From contig NZ_JAAATX020000006.1 in NCBI RefSeq assembly GCF_009908265.2, forward strand, positions 186,001 through 250,000: a DNA stretch of 64,000 nt, written 5' to 3'. Made by a program: the position numbers and the translations under genes. The notes under the pieces are model-generated. The model did not search any database. It was not told the DNA's origin and saw nothing but the letters and a program-made list of their open reading frames with translations. Numbering within the stretch: position 1 is the stretch's first letter; the number at the start of each line of letters is the position of its first letter. The DNA comes from Paragemmobacter amnigenus. GTDB taxonomy: Bacteria > Pseudomonadota > Alphaproteobacteria > Rhodobacterales > Rhodobacteraceae. Shown here piece after piece: positions 35,207-45,112 of the stretch.

Positions 35207-35533
35207 TCAGTTCAGCTGGAACTGCAACGGATAGCGCCCGTCCTCGAAATCCCCGAACAGGTCGGGCAGGTCGGGATGGCCCACGGGTTCCCCCGTCTCG
35301 TCCGGCAGCAGGTTCTGCTCGGACACATAGGCCACGTAATAGGATTGGTCGTTCTCGGCCAGCAGGTGATAGAAGGGCTGCTCCTTGGCGGGGCGCGCCT
35401 CTTCGGGGATCGCGTCATACCATTCCTCGGTATTGGCAAAACGCGGATCAACGTCGAAGATCACGCCGCGGAAGGGGTGCTTGCGGTGACGGACCACCTG
35501 TCCGATGTGATATTTGGCTTGGGCCGTGAACAT
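35207..35533 (-). CDS. hspQ: Heat shock protein HspQ (YccV-like haemimethylated-DNA-binding domain)
   Basis: The 108-residue protein has the YccV/HspQ pattern AKYHIGQVVRHRKHPFRGVI, DVDPRFANTEEWY, KEQPFYHLL and YVSEQNLLPD. In E. coli HspQ is a small heat-shock protein and an activator/adaptor of the Lon protease; the domain was first described as binding haemimethylated DNA. ATG 35533 gives the family N-terminus, with AGGGGA 12 bases upstream. It stands alone, divergent from the AEC transporter gene. Confidence 0.93.
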   Translation of the reverse strand: MFTAQAKYHIGQVVRHRKHPFRGVIFDVDPRFANTEEWYDAIPEEARPAKEQPFYHLLAENDQSYYVAYVSEQNLLPDETGEPVGHPDLPDLFGDFEDGRYPLQFQLN

Positions 35534-35617
35534 GACATTGCATCCCCTGTCCCTGTTTACTAATCCCTCGCCGCATCCTTTGTCCATCGGGCAGGTGGAC
35601 CAGCGGGGAAACAGTCT

Positions 35618-36499
35618 GTGAACCTCATTCTGACAGTGCTCGAAATCGTGGCGCCCGTCGGCCTTCTGGGTCTTGTGGGCTTTCTCTGGGTCCGCCTCGG
35701 CTTCGAATACCGGCTGGAGTTCATCACGCGGCTCTGCATGACGCTCTCGCTCCCCCCCCTCGTCTTCACCGCCCTGATGAAGACCGAGATCGACCCCGCC
35801 GCGCTGACCTCGCTCTCGCTTGCCGCCGCGCTGGCCTATGGCGCGCTGACGGTGGCCTTCTGGGCGGTCACCACCGCGCTCGGCCTCGACCGCCGCACCT
35901 TCCTTGCCCCGCTGATCTTCGGCAACACCGGCAATGTCGGCCTGCCGCTCGCGCTCTTCGCCTTCGGGCAGGCGGGGCTGGGCTATGCGGTCGTCGTCTT
36001 TGCCGTGATGATCCTGTGGCACTTCACCTTCGGCCTCTGGATGGTCGCGGGCGGAGGCTCCCCCGCGCGGCTGCTGCGCGAACCCATCATGGGCGCCACG
36101 CTTCTGGGCGCGCTCTTCCTCTGGCAGGGCTGGGAAACCCCGCGCTGGCTGACCAACTCGCTCGACCTTCTCGGCCAGATCGCCATCCCGCTCATGCTCA
36201 TCACGCTGGGCGTTGCCGTCGCACGGCTCAACGCGGGCAAGCTCGGCCGCGCCGTCTGGCTCTCGCTCCTGCGCGCGGCCATCTGCCTTGCCGCCTCTCT
36301 CGGCGCGGGGCTGCTCTTCGGCCTGCCCCCCGTGGCGCTCGCCGTCCTGATCCTGCAGGTCACCACCCCCGTCGCCGTCACCTCCTACATGATGGCGGAA
36401 AAATACGGCGCCGACGCGCAATCGGTGGCCGGTCTCGTCATCGCCTCCACCCTGCTCTCGGTGGTCACACTTCCGCTCACTCTCGCATTCCTGATCTGA
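35618..36499 (+). CDS. AEC (auxin efflux carrier) family transporter
   Basis: The 293-residue protein has about ten hydrophobic segments arranged as two five-helix halves, with the first half carrying FGNTGNVGLPLALFAFG and the second TSYMMAEKYG. These are the characteristic motifs of AEC transporters such as MdcF or YfdV. The family moves carboxylates or amphipathic solutes across the inner membrane. The GTG start at 35618 follows GCGGGGAAAC. No metabolic partner gene is adjacent, so the substrate is unknown. Confidence 0.9.
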   Translation: MNLILTVLEIVAPVGLLGLVGFLWVRLGFEYRLEFITRLCMTLSLPPLVFTALMKTEIDPAALTSLSLAAALAYGALTVAFWAVTTALGLDRRTFLAPLIFGNTGNVGLPLALFAFGQAGLGYAVVVFAVMILWHFTFGLWMVAGGGSPARLLREPIMGATLLGALFLWQGWETPRWLTNSLDLLGQIAIPLMLITLGVAVARLNAGKLGRAVWLSLLRAAICLAASLGAGLLFGLPPVALAVLILQVTTPVAVTSYMMAEKYGADAQSVAGLVIASTLLSVVTLPLTLAFLI

Positions 36500-36575
36500 C
36501 GGAACGCAGTCAGCAGTTTCCCCCGCCGCGCTTTTCCCCTATCCTCCCGTCAAAACAATACCGTGCGAGGGGCAA

Positions 36576-37160
36576 ATGAGCAGATTTCTCCGCGCGTCGA
36601 TCCTGCTTCTGTTGCTCGCCTCCTGCGGGGGCGGCAGGTTCTCGGCGCCCCGTAACCTTGACAACGCCTGCGCCATTCTGGACGAGCGTCCGGCCTATTA
36701 CCGCGCCATGAAGGACGCGGAACGCCGCTGGGGCATCCCGATCCACGTGCAGATGGCGACCTTCCATCAGGAATCGAAATTCATCGGCAATGCCCGCACC
36801 CCGCACCGCTATGCGCTGGGCGTCATCCCGATGGGCCGCCAGTCCTCGGCCTATGGCTACAGCCAGGCCCTCGACGGGACGTGGGAGGAATACGAGGACG
36901 CGGTCGGCCGCTTCGGCGCGCGCCGCGACCGCATCGACGACGCGGCCGATTTCATGGGCTGGTACATGGACATCTCCACCCAGAAGCTCGGCATCTCGAA
37001 ATGGGACGCACAGGCGCAGTATCTGGCCTATCACGAAGGCCGCACCGGCTATGCCAACCAGTCCTATCTGGGCAAGCCGTGGCTGATGGATGTCTCGGCC
37101 AAGGTCGCCCAGCGGGCCGAGATGTACCGCGGCCAACTCGCCTCTTGCGGCGCGATCTGA
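36576..37160 (+). CDS. Lytic-transglycosylase-like lipoprotein
   Basis: The 194-residue protein has a lipoprotein signal peptide with lipobox LASC and C17 as the acylated cysteine. The mature part contains MATFHQESKF with a likely catalytic E67, a YGYSQALDGTW motif and YLAYHEGRTGYANQSYL, as in SLT-fold transglycosylases. It probably cleaves peptidoglycan from the outer membrane's inner leaflet. A run of hydrophobic residues precedes the lipobox. It converges on lolA, which encodes the carrier that would deliver such lipoproteins. Confidence 0.85.
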   Translation: MSRFLRASILLLLLASCGGGRFSAPRNLDNACAILDERPAYYRAMKDAERRWGIPIHVQMATFHQESKFIGNARTPHRYALGVIPMGRQSSAYGYSQALDGTWEEYEDAVGRFGARRDRIDDAADFMGWYMDISTQKLGISKWDAQAQYLAYHEGRTGYANQSYLGKPWLMDVSAKVAQRAEMYRGQLASCGAI

Positions 37161-37176
37161 CCCCCCGCGGCGGGGC

Positions 37177-37779
37177 CTACTGGCCCCGCTTCTCGCGCTC
37201 CACCGTGATGTTGAACAACGACGCGGGCAGATCGCCCCCCGTCACCATCCGGTCGAGGATCACGTCGGTCTTGTTGCCCAGATCATCCGTGATCACCCAT
37301 TGCCGCAGCGCGACCGGATTGTCCGAAAACACCAGCTCGATCGTGCCGTATTGCGGGTTCTCGGGGTCCTGCGCCACGACGCGCGTGCTATCCTGCGCCT
37401 CGTAATGGCCCACCACCATCTTCGCGCGGCCAAGGTCCACCGTCCGCTCGAGGATGATGTTCAGCGGCGTGCGCTTCAGCGGATACTGCTCCGGCGGCTG
37501 GTTCGACTTGGCGTCGAAGATCGCCACCTGCCCGCCCCCCGCCATCACCAGCGACCGGTCCGGCGGCGCATATTCGAACCGCACCCGCCCCGGCCGCTTG
37601 ATGTACAGCGTCCCGGTCGAGATGGTGCCATCCGAATTCACCTGCGTGAACTCGGCCTCGGCCGTGGTCAGCGCGTTCAGATAGGCGCTCAGCTTGGCCA
37701 GAGGGATCGGCTCGGCCATCGCCGGCAGACCAAGGGCAAGCGCAAGGATCGGGGCCAGAAGGGCGGTGCGTCTGTTCAT
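37177..37779 (-). CDS. lolA: Outer-membrane lipoprotein carrier protein LolA
   Basis: The 200-residue protein has a Sec signal peptide (RTALLAPILALALGLPAMA) cleaved near residue 22. The LolA half-barrel follows: LNALTTAEAEFTQVNSDG, GTLYIKRPGRVRFEYAPPD and a YPLKRTPLNIIL segment. LolA ferries lipoproteins through the periplasm from LolCDE to the outer membrane. In many Alphaproteobacteria lolA directly follows ftsK; here ftsK is 3 kb away with dadA and a radical SAM gene between. ATG 37779 is used; the frame runs on upstream without the expected signal peptide. Confidence 0.88.
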   Translation of the reverse strand: MNRRTALLAPILALALGLPAMAEPIPLAKLSAYLNALTTAEAEFTQVNSDGTISTGTLYIKRPGRVRFEYAPPDRSLVMAGGGQVAIFDAKSNQPPEQYPLKRTPLNIILERTVDLGRAKMVVGHYEAQDSTRVVAQDPENPQYGTIELVFSDNPVALRQWVITDDLGNKTDVILDRMVTGGDLPASLFNITVEREKRGQ

Positions 37780-38128
37780 GTCCCCAATATACGCCCTCCC
37801 CGCGCGCCTTGCATCCCCGCACACCCCCATGTTGCGGCCTTGTGCCGATCCTGTGACCGGCGGTGACAAGGTCCACCCCGCCCCGGACCTGCTCCGGGGC
37901 CTCCCCGTCCACCCGCGCCACTTCCTCCACCGACGCAAATCTCCAAATTTCCGGCCTTTTTCATAAATTCCTTCGACCTTTACAATCCAGAACGGAAGTT
38001 TCTTCACTTATTTCTGACAAAAACGACCATTCCTCCCGCAACGACCCACCCCCGCGCAAAACATCGCAAACACCTCCCGCCCCCTTTCCCCCATCCTCCA
38101 GCCAATCCCCAAGGAATCGGAGCGGGCC
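37780..38128. promoter_or_regulatory. Divergent region between lolA and dadA
   Basis: This 349-base gap contains a perfect 7-bp GC hairpin, CCCCGGA (37881-37887) with TCCGGGG (37893-37899), and a CCTTGT/ACAAGG pair around 37837-37869. A markedly A+T-rich stretch at 37935-38045 (for example CTTTTTCATAAATTCC) is the likely promoter and regulator-binding region of dadA. An Lrp-type site would be expected from what is known of dadA, but I cannot point to one. No credible gene is present. Confidence 0.4.
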
Positions 38129-39430
38129 ATGAAAGTCGTTATCCTCGGCGCAGGCGTGATCGGCGTGACCTCGGCCTGGTATCTGGCCAAGGCCGGCCAC
38201 GAGGTGACGGTGATCGACCGCCAGCCCGGCCCCTCGCTGGAAACCTCCTTCGCCAATGCGGGCGAGATCAGCCCCGGCTACTCCTCCCCCTGGGCCGCGC
38301 CGGGCATTCCGCAAAAGGCCATCAAGTGGATGTTCATGAAGCACGCGCCGCTCATCATCCAGCCTCGACCCGACCTTCACAAACTCGGCTGGATGGCGAA
38401 GATGCTGGCGAACTGCACCACCGCCGCCTACCAGACCAACAAGCGCCGCATGGTGCGCCTTGCCGAATACTCGCGCGACTGCCTGATGGAACTGCGCGCC
38501 GAAACCGGCATCGCCTATGACGAACGCACCCAAGGCACGCTGCAACTCTTCCGCACGCAGAAACAGGTCGAAGGCGCCGCCAAGGACATCGAAGTCCTCC
38601 GCGCCGACGGCGTCCCGTTCGAGGTGCTGGACCGCGACGCCTGCATCGCCGCCGAACCGGGGCTGGCCGCAGCCCGTGACAAGATCGCGGGCGGCCTGCG
38701 CCTGCCGGGCGACGAAACCGGCGACTGCTTCAAATTCACCAACGCGCTGGCGGCGATGGCCGAACAGCTTGGCGTGACCTTCCGCTACGGCGTCTCCATC
38801 GAAGGGCTGGACTCCGAAGGCGGCCGCATCACCGCCGCCCGCACCGGCGAAGGCCGCATCACGGCGGATGCCTTCGTCGTGGCACTGGGCAGCTACTCGC
38901 CCTTCCTCGTCGCGCCCTTCGGGATGAAACTGCCGGTCTATCCGGTCAAGGGCTACTCCATCACCGTCCCGATCACGGACGAAAGCCGCGCCCCTGTCTC
39001 CACCGTCATGGACGAAACCCACAAGATCGCCATCACCCGCCTCGGCGACCGCATCCGCGTCGGCGGCATGGCGGAAATCGCGGGCTTCGACCTGTCGCTG
39101 AACCCCAAACGCCGCGCCACGCTGGAACATTCCGTCGAAGACCTCTTCGGCGGTGCGGGCGACCAGTCGCGCGCCACCTTCTGGACCGGCCTGCGCCCGA
39201 TGACGCCCGACGGCACCCCCGTCGTGGGCCGCTCCACCATCCCCAACCTCTTCCTGAACACCGGCCACGGCACGCTCGGCTGGACCATGGCCGCAGGCTC
39301 GGGCCGCGTGCTGGCCGACATCGTCTCGGGCAAGCGGACCGAGATCGAAAGCGCCGACCTTGGCTATGCGCGCTACCTCAAGGACCGCGCGCGCGGCGCA
39401 CAGGGCTTCGGCGCGGCGCAGCCCGCCTGA
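38129..39430 (+). CDS. dadA: D-amino acid dehydrogenase
   Basis: DadA is a membrane-associated flavoenzyme that oxidises D-amino acids (chiefly D-alanine) to 2-oxo acids, passing electrons to the respiratory chain. The 433-residue protein has the FAD motif [20 protein letters not shown], the [20 protein letters not shown] block, and the C-terminal [19 protein letters not shown] and [16 protein letters not shown]. Length and motifs are standard. AAGGAATCGGAG precedes the ATG. No dadX racemase is adjacent. Confidence 0.95.
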   Translation: MKVVILGAGVIGVTSAWYLAKAGHEVTVIDRQPGPSLETSFANAGEISPGYSSPWAAPGIPQKAIKWMFMKHAPLIIQPRPDLHKLGWMAKMLANCTTAAYQTNKRRMVRLAEYSRDCLMELRAETGIAYDERTQGTLQLFRTQKQVEGAAKDIEVLRADGVPFEVLDRDACIAAEPGLAAARDKIAGGLRLPGDETGDCFKFTNALAAMAEQLGVTFRYGVSIEGLDSEGGRITAARTGEGRITADAFVVALGSYSPFLVAPFGMKLPVYPVKGYSITVPITDESRAPVSTVMDETHKIAITRLGDRIRVGGMAEIAGFDLSLNPKRRATLEHSVEDLFGGAGDQSRATFWTGLRPMTPDGTPVVGRSTIPNLFLNTGHGTLGWTMAAGSGRVLADIVSGKRTEIESADLGYARYLKDRARGAQGFGAAQPA

Positions 39431-39436
39431 CCCGCG

Positions 39437-39458
39437 GGATGGGCACCATTGCCCATCC
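39437..39458 (+). terminator. Hairpin downstream of dadA
   Basis: GGATGGGCA (39437-39445) pairs perfectly with TGCCCATCC (39450-39458) around CCAT, just after the dadA stop. There is no T-tract, so termination would be factor-assisted or the hairpin may protect the 3' end. Confidence 0.55.
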
Positions 39459-39500
39459 TGCCCGACCCCATCCGTAAACGGATCATCGCTCCACAGCCCG

Positions 39501-39550
39501 CTGCGTGCTGACAGGTTGCGGTACAACCGTCGGCACAGCCGCCGGTACAG
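39501..39550. repeat. 50-bp element with 12-bp periodic CGGYACA boxes, copy A
   Basis: CTGCGT at 39501 is followed at a fixed spacing by ACA (39511), then CGGTACA (39519), CGGCACA (39531) and CGGTACA (39543), each 12 bases apart. GGTTGCGGTACAACC (39514-39528) is also a small inverted repeat. The copy at 61244-61293 has the same length and layout and matches at about 35 of 50 positions. It lies between the converging ends of dadA and the aminomutase gene. Confidence 0.65.
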
Positions 39551-39556
39551 CCATCT

Positions 39557-40591
39557 TCACCGCTCCGGATCGCGGTACCCATGCACCCCGCCCCGCCAGT
39601 CGGTGATGCGCCACAGGCCCCCGCCCAACGGCTCGGCATAGTCCCGCACCAGCGGCACCTTCCCGTAACCCCCCGGAATATCAAGCACATAGGTCGGGAT
39701 CATCGCCCCGCTGACCCGCCCCCGCAGCGCGGCCATCAAGGCCTGCCCCTCGGCGATCGTCGTGCGGAAATGCCCTGTCCCCTTGGCCAGATCGCAATGG
39801 TGCAGGTAATAGGGCTTCACCCGCAACCGCATGAGTTTGCGGAACAATTCCTCCAACACCGCCACGCTGTCATTGATGCCGCGCAGCAGAACCGACTGCG
39901 ACAGCAGCCCCACGCCAGCCCCCGCCAATCGCCCCAAGGCCGCCTCCGCAGCCTCTCCGATCTCCTGCGCGTGGTTGGTATGGACCACGACCCAGACCAC
40001 CGGCCCCCGCAGCGCATCGACCAACTCCGGCGTGATCTTTTCCGGCGCAACCACCGGAATCCGCGTGTGAATCCGCACCACATCGACATGCGCAATCGCC
40101 GCCAGCCGGTCCATCAACCCCTTGATCCGGCGCGCAGAAAGCACCAGCGGATCACCCCCCGTCAGGATCACCTCGCGGATCGCCGGATTAACCGCGATGT
40201 AATCCAGCGCGGCGACAAGATCAGCTTCGGGCAGCGATCCCTCGTCACCCACCGCCTCGCGGCGGAAACAGAAACGGCAATAGACCTCGCAGGTTTTCGT
40301 CACATGCAGGATGACACGGTCCGGATAGCGATGCGTCAGCCCCTTCACGGGGGAATGGGTCTCATCCCCGATGGGATCGCCCAATTCCCCGTCGCGGATG
40401 GTCAGCTCCTCGACCGCGGGCACGAATTGCCGCGCCACGGGGTCATCCGCTGTGTCCACGCGGTCACGCATGGCCCGCGTCATGCGGATTCGGAACGCCT
40501 CTTCCACGGGGCGCAGGGCAGGGGCCGACGCGGGGGTGACCAGCCCCTCCTCCACCATCTCTGCCAATCCGTTGATCGCCCGAACCGCCAT
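39557..40591 (-). CDS. Lysine-2,3-aminomutase-like radical SAM protein
   Basis: The 344-residue protein has the radical SAM cluster motif CEVYCRFCFRRE with C101, C105 and C108. The KamA signatures TGGDPLVLS and KPYYLHHCDLAKGTGHFR follow, and a PLP lysine lies in PGGYGKVPL near the C-terminus. The same fold serves L-lysine 2,3-aminomutase and EpmB, which modifies elongation factor P. No epmA or efp gene is adjacent, so the role is open. ATG 40591 is chosen because GGAAGG lies 8 bases before it; a GTG at 40621 in frame has no site. Confidence 0.85.
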   Translation of the reverse strand: MAVRAINGLAEMVEEGLVTPASAPALRPVEEAFRIRMTRAMRDRVDTADDPVARQFVPAVEELTIRDGELGDPIGDETHSPVKGLTHRYPDRVILHVTKTCEVYCRFCFRREAVGDEGSLPEADLVAALDYIAVNPAIREVILTGGDPLVLSARRIKGLMDRLAAIAHVDVVRIHTRIPVVAPEKITPELVDALRGPVVWVVVHTNHAQEIGEAAEAALGRLAGAGVGLLSQSVLLRGINDSVAVLEELFRKLMRLRVKPYYLHHCDLAKGTGHFRTTIAEGQALMAALRGRVSGAMIPTYVLDIPGGYGKVPLVRDYAEPLGGGLWRITDWRGGVHGYRDPER

Positions 40592-40701
40592 GAACCGCCC
40601 TTCCGCCTCAGGGTGCGGCACCTAGCAAGGCAGGCCGCAAAGGACAAGGCCGCCCCGAAGGACGGCCCCGCTTAACCTTCCGTTAACCCTTCGTTAACCC
40701 C

Positions 40702-43700
40702 TCACGCCTCCGGCACGAGGATCTCGCGCTTGCCCACATGGTTCGCGCGGGTCACGACGCCCTCTTCCTCCATCTGCTCCACCAGCCTTGCGGCCTTGTT
40801 GTAGCCGATGCCCAGCTTGCGCTGGATGTAGGACGTCGAACATTTCCGGTCCTTCGCCACGATGGCCACCGCCTGATCGTAAAGGGCATCATCCCCACCC
40901 TCGCCCGACCCGCCAAGGCCCAGCACCATGTCGATGTCATCCGCGCGGTCATCCTCGGGCCCCTCGACCACGCCGGACATATAGGCGGGCGGACCGAAGC
41001 TCTTGAGGTGATTGACGATTTCCTCGACCTCTTCGTCGGAAACGAAGGGCCCGTGGATACGCGTGATCTTCGCGCCACCGGCCATATAGAGCATGTCCCC
41101 CATACCCAGCAGTTGCTCCGCCCCCTGTTCGCCAAGGATGGTGCGGCTGTCGATCTTGGACGTGACCTGAAAGGAAATCCGCGTCGGGAAGTTCGCCTTG
41201 ATCGTGCCGGTGATGACGTCGACCGAAGGCCGCTGCGTCGCCATGATCAGGTGGATGCCCGACGCCCGCGCCATCTGCGCCAGACGCTGGATGCAGGCCT
41301 CGATCTCCTTGCCCGCCACCATCATCAGGTCGGCCATTTCGTCAACGATCACAACGATATAGGGCAGAGCGACGGGGGCGAATTCCTCGGTCTCGAAGAC
41401 CGGCTCGCCGGTATCCTCGTCGAATCCCGTCTGGATCGTGCGCTTGAACATCTCGCCCTTGGCCATCGCCTCGCGCACCCGGCCGTTATAGCCCTCGATG
41501 TTCCGCACGCCCATCTTGGACATCTTGCGGTACCGCTCCTCCATCTCGCCCACCACCCATTTGAGGGCGACGACGGCCTTCTTCGGGTCCGTCACCACGG
41601 GCGACAGCAGATGCGGAATCCCGTCATAGACCGACAGTTCCAGCATCTTCGGGTCGATCATGATCAACCGGCATTCCTCGGGCGTCAGCTTGTAGAGAAG
41701 GCTCAGGATCATCGTGTTGATGGCGACCGATTTCCCCGACCCCGTGGTCCCCGCGATCAGCAGGTGGGGCATCTTGGCAAGGTTCGCCACCACCGGCTCG
41801 CCCCCGATATCCTTGCCGAGCGCGAGGGGCAGCCGCATGTTGCTGTCGCCAAAGTCCCGCGCCGAAAGGATTTCCCGCAGCACGACCTTTTCGCGGTGCG
41901 CGTTCGGCAATTCGATCCCGATCACCGTCCGTCCGGGCACCGTGGACACCCGCGCCGACAGCGCCGACATGCTGCGCGCGATGTCATCTGCCAGCCCGAT
42001 CACCCGCGACGCCTTCAGCCCCGGCGCGGGTTCCAGCTCGTACATGGTGACGACGGGGCCGGGGCGGACCGACACGATCTCGCCCTTCACCCCGTAATCG
42101 TCCAGCACGTTCTCCAGCATCCGCGCATTCTCTTCCAGCGCCTCGTCCGAAAGCTGGTGACGCTGCACCGTCGACGGGGCCGACAGCAGCGACAGCGGCG
42201 GCAGTTCGTATTCCTGCTGGATTTCCTCGAATTTCAGGCGCGGCTGCGCCTCGGCCATGGCCTGCCGCGACACGGGGGCGGGCTTCTTGACCACATGCTG
42301 CACCACGGGGCGGCGGTCGGCCAACACGGGCGCCCGCGGCACGACCGGCGCAGGGTCGTAATCCGGTTCCAGATCCGCATCCGCCTCGGGGTTCCAGTCC
42401 GCAGAGCCGTCGGCGCGGAACATGTTCTGCCCTTCGTCCCATTCCGCCTCGTCGTGATAGGCGACGGGTTCCGCAGCCTCGGCCATCCGCTCTGCCGACC
42501 GCAGCGCAGCCCCCAGCGGCGGAACGACCGAAGAGGTCACGGACACATCCGCCGCCGCAAAGACCGGCGGTTCGGGCGGCAGCGGCGGCACGGTACGGCC
42601 ATGCGTGTTGGGGTCAAAGACCAACGGCTGCGGCCCGCGCCGCAATGCCGGTTCGCGGCGCTGGATCGCGGATTGCACCACGCTGACCGGACCGCCCGGA
42701 TTGCGGATGCGCGACTTGATCGCGTCCGAGATGCGGGCGCGGATGCGGTCCTCGTCCGGCCCCAGATCGTCGTTGAACTCCGGCTCCGGCTCCACCAGTT
42801 CCGGCTCCGGCTCGACCAGACGGCGCTTGATCCCCGACACGCGCGACAGAAGGCCCAGCTTTTCCTTGGGCGGCGCATAATGCGCGGCCTCGGCCAGCGG
42901 GGCGGCATAGCGCGGCTCGGCCCTCAACTGCGCCGGACGGCCCCAATCCCCCGCCCCCTGCGCGGGCGACATCGGCGGTTCGCTCATCGGGCGGCGCACC
43001 ACGTTCTGCCGGCCTGCCGCCACCGGCAGCACCGGCGCAGCCTCGCCCCATGCGGTGGCCTGACGGCGCACCGCCGCACCCTGCCGCGCCTCCTGCGCCG
43101 CGCGGCGGCGGTCCTGCATGGCAAGGGCCGCACCCTGCGCCCCGCGCCCCGCAGCCCCCATCGCCCGCGAATAGGCCAGCACCGACCCCACCATCAGGAA
43201 CCGCCCGATCACCCGCAGCTCCGCCATGTCAAAGCCGGTCACAAAGGTCATCATCGCCAGAAGGCCCAGCCCCATCACCAGCGACAGCAGCTTCAGACTG
43301 ATCCCCGCGCCCCCCGGCACGATGCCCACCAGCGCGCCCAGCACCGTATCCCCGAACAGCCCCCCCAGACCAAAGGAATGCGGCCAATCCGCCCCCGGCA
43401 CCAGCGTCGCGGCATAGACCGAACACATCGCCACCGCGATCACGGCAAAGACGATCCGCCCCAGCGCCCGCTCGGCCCCGCGATGCAGCACAAAGCGCAC
43501 GCCCCATGCCGTCAGGATCAGCGGGATGGACCACGCCCCCTTGCCCCCGATGATCACCAGCGTGGACGACACCGCCGCCCCGAACCGGCCCAGCAGGTTC
43601 TTCGCCGGTTCCTCGGTCGCCACCATCCAGCCCGGATCGTCGGGGCTATAGCTCCACAGCATCAGCGCGAAGAGCAGCGCCACCCCGATCAGGACCAGCC

Positions 43701-43788
43701 CGATCAACTCGCGCCCGCGCCGTTCCAGCATCGCCTGCATGTTCTGATCCAGAAGGGGATCCCGCTGCCGTGCCTGATAGGATGCCAT
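40702..43788 (-). CDS. ftsK: DNA translocase FtsK
   Basis: FtsK is the septum-anchored DNA pump that clears chromosomes at division and activates XerCD at dif. The 1028-residue protein has four to five N-terminal membrane segments (about 25-190) and a long Pro/Glu-rich linker with repeated EPEP patterns. The motor follows, with Walker [15 protein letters not shown] near 677-690 and Walker [13 protein letters not shown]. The C-terminal gamma winged helix (about 963-1028: [19 protein letters not shown]) reads KOPS. ATG 43788 with AGGAAC upstream is used; the frame stays open for 191 codons more, but that part overlaps the DapC-like gene and is a shadow. Confidence 0.96.
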   Translation of the reverse strand: MASYQARQRDPLLDQNMQAMLERRGRELIGLVLIGVALLFALMLWSYSPDDPGWMVATEEPAKNLLGRFGAAVSSTLVIIGGKGAWSIPLILTAWGVRFVLHRGAERALGRIVFAVIAVAMCSVYAATLVPGADWPHSFGLGGLFGDTVLGALVGIVPGGAGISLKLLSLVMGLGLLAMMTFVTGFDMAELRVIGRFLMVGSVLAYSRAMGAAGRGAQGAALAMQDRRRAAQEARQGAAVRRQATAWGEAAPVLPVAAGRQNVVRRPMSEPPMSPAQGAGDWGRPAQLRAEPRYAAPLAEAAHYAPPKEKLGLLSRVSGIKRRLVEPEPELVEPEPEFNDDLGPDEDRIRARISDAIKSRIRNPGGPVSVVQSAIQRREPALRRGPQPLVFDPNTHGRTVPPLPPEPPVFAAADVSVTSSVVPPLGAALRSAERMAEAAEPVAYHDEAEWDEGQNMFRADGSADWNPEADADLEPDYDPAPVVPRAPVLADRRPVVQHVVKKPAPVSRQAMAEAQPRLKFEEIQQEYELPPLSLLSAPSTVQRHQLSDEALEENARMLENVLDDYGVKGEIVSVRPGPVVTMYELEPAPGLKASRVIGLADDIARSMSALSARVSTVPGRTVIGIELPNAHREKVVLREILSARDFGDSNMRLPLALGKDIGGEPVVANLAKMPHLLIAGTTGSGKSVAINTMILSLLYKLTPEECRLIMIDPKMLELSVYDGIPHLLSPVVTDPKKAVVALKWVVGEMEERYRKMSKMGVRNIEGYNGRVREAMAKGEMFKRTIQTGFDEDTGEPVFETEEFAPVALPYIVVIVDEMADLMMVAGKEIEACIQRLAQMARASGIHLIMATQRPSVDVITGTIKANFPTRISFQVTSKIDSRTILGEQGAEQLLGMGDMLYMAGGAKITRIHGPFVSDEEVEEIVNHLKSFGPPAYMSGVVEGPEDDRADDIDMVLGLGGSGEGGDDALYDQAVAIVAKDRKCSTSYIQRKLGIGYNKAARLVEQMEEEGVVTRANHVGKREILVPEA

Positions 43789-43799
43789 GCCGCCGTTCC

Positions 43800-44978
43800 T
43801 CACCCATACACGCAGTCGCGCAGCCTGATCAGCCCGCGCCGCGTTTCTTCTGCGGGCGCCACAAGGGCGACCCGGATATATCCCTTGCCGGGGTTCTGCC
43901 CCCCGGCCTCGCGCGAAAGATAGGCGCCGGGCAGGACGCGCACGCCCGCCTCTTTCCACAGCTTCAGCGCCGCCTCCTCGCCATCCTCGACGGGCAGCCA
44001 CAGGAAGAAACCGCCCTCGGGGTTCCGGAACCCCTGCACGGCCGCAAAGACCTCGTCCGCGATGCGGAACTTTTCCTGATAAAGCGCAAGGTTCGCCACC
44101 ACATGCGCCTCGTCGCTCCAGGCCCGCTCGCTCACCCGCTGCACGGGCAGGGGCAGGGGCGCACCGGCAAAGGCGCGCAATTGCCGGATGCGGGCAATCC
44201 CTTGCGCGCCCCCCGCGACAAAGCCAGACCGCAGGCCGGGCAGGTTCGACCGTTTGGACAGCGAATGGAAGACGAACACACGCTCGGGGTCCGCGCCCGC
44301 CTCTGCCACCACCTGCAGCGCACCGGGCGGCGGCGCATCGCGCCAGATCTCGGAATAGCACTCGTCGGCAAAGATGCGGAAATCATGCCGTTCCGCCAGC
44401 GCCATCAGCCCCGCCAGATAGTCGCGCGACGCAATCGCCCCCTGCGGATTGGCGGGCGAACACAAATAGGCAATCGCCACGCGGTCCAGCACATCGGCAG
44501 GCAGGCCCGCATAATCCGGCAGGAACCCCGTCGCCGCCGTGGCAGGCACATAGACAGGCTCCGCCCCCATCGCCAAGGCGGCCACCGCATAGACCTGATA
44601 GAACGGATTGGGCATCAGCACGACCGGCCGCCCGCCCCCCTTCGTCTCGGGACACAGGGCCACCGCCGCGTTGAACAGCCCCTCGCGCGTGCCGTTCAGC
44701 ACCATCAGCCGGTCCTCGGCCAGTGTCACGCCATAGCGCCGCCCGATCCATCCCGAAATCGCCGCCAGCAGTTCGGGCGTCCCGTCATTGGGCGGGTAAA
44801 CCCCGAAGCCCGCAATATTCTCCGACAGCACCCCCGCCACGAAATCCGGCATCGGATGGCGCGGTTCGCCGATCGTCATGGCAATCGGCTCGGCCCCCGG
44901 CTTGTGGGGGTCGAGCAATTTCCGCAAACGCGGAAACGCGTAATCCGGCAGGCTTTGAAACCGCTCTGGAAACTGCAT
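43800..44978 (-). CDS. dapC: Class I/II aminotransferase, N-succinyldiaminopimelate aminotransferase (DapC)-like
   Basis: The 392-residue PLP enzyme has [13 protein letters not shown], the [10 protein letters not shown] substrate loop, NPQGAIAS-type NP motif (SPANPQG), [10 protein letters not shown] with the ring Asp, and the Schiff-base lysine K242 in [14 protein letters not shown]250 and the C-terminal YIRVALV hold the carboxylate. These features fit DapC, which makes N-succinyl-LL-diaminopimelate for lysine and peptidoglycan. Related class I aminotransferases cannot be excluded. It ends 11 bases before ftsK and is probably co-transcribed with it. Confidence 0.82.
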   Translation of the reverse strand: MQFPERFQSLPDYAFPRLRKLLDPHKPGAEPIAMTIGEPRHPMPDFVAGVLSENIAGFGVYPPNDGTPELLAAISGWIGRRYGVTLAEDRLMVLNGTREGLFNAAVALCPETKGGGRPVVLMPNPFYQVYAVAALAMGAEPVYVPATAATGFLPDYAGLPADVLDRVAIAYLCSPANPQGAIASRDYLAGLMALAERHDFRIFADECYSEIWRDAPPPGALQVVAEAGADPERVFVFHSLSKRSNLPGLRSGFVAGGAQGIARIRQLRAFAGAPLPLPVQRVSERAWSDEAHVVANLALYQEKFRIADEVFAAVQGFRNPEGGFFLWLPVEDGEEAALKLWKEAGVRVLPGAYLSREAGGQNPGKGYIRVALVAPAEETRRGLIRLRDCVYG

Positions 44979-45112
44979 TCATGCCTCAATATCGGGGTCG
45001 TACCGCCCCGTTTCCCGGCACGATAACCAACAGACGCGCGGCGGTCCAGAAAAAGCCTGCGACCCCCGCCACTTGCGCGCCAAAGTTGTGGCTTTTGCGA
45101 CTCGCGCGCGCC

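Noticed and set aside
40738-43923. 1061-codon open frame on the plus strand across ftsK
   Set aside because: It is antisense to ftsK, rich in Arg/His/Pro/Gln, with no recognisable motif or ribosome-binding site.
43789-44361. 191-codon N-terminal extension of ftsK
   Set aside because: It overlaps the DapC-like gene, is Arg/Ala/Gly-rich junk, and ATG 43788 has a good ribosome-binding site followed by a normal FtsK N-terminus.
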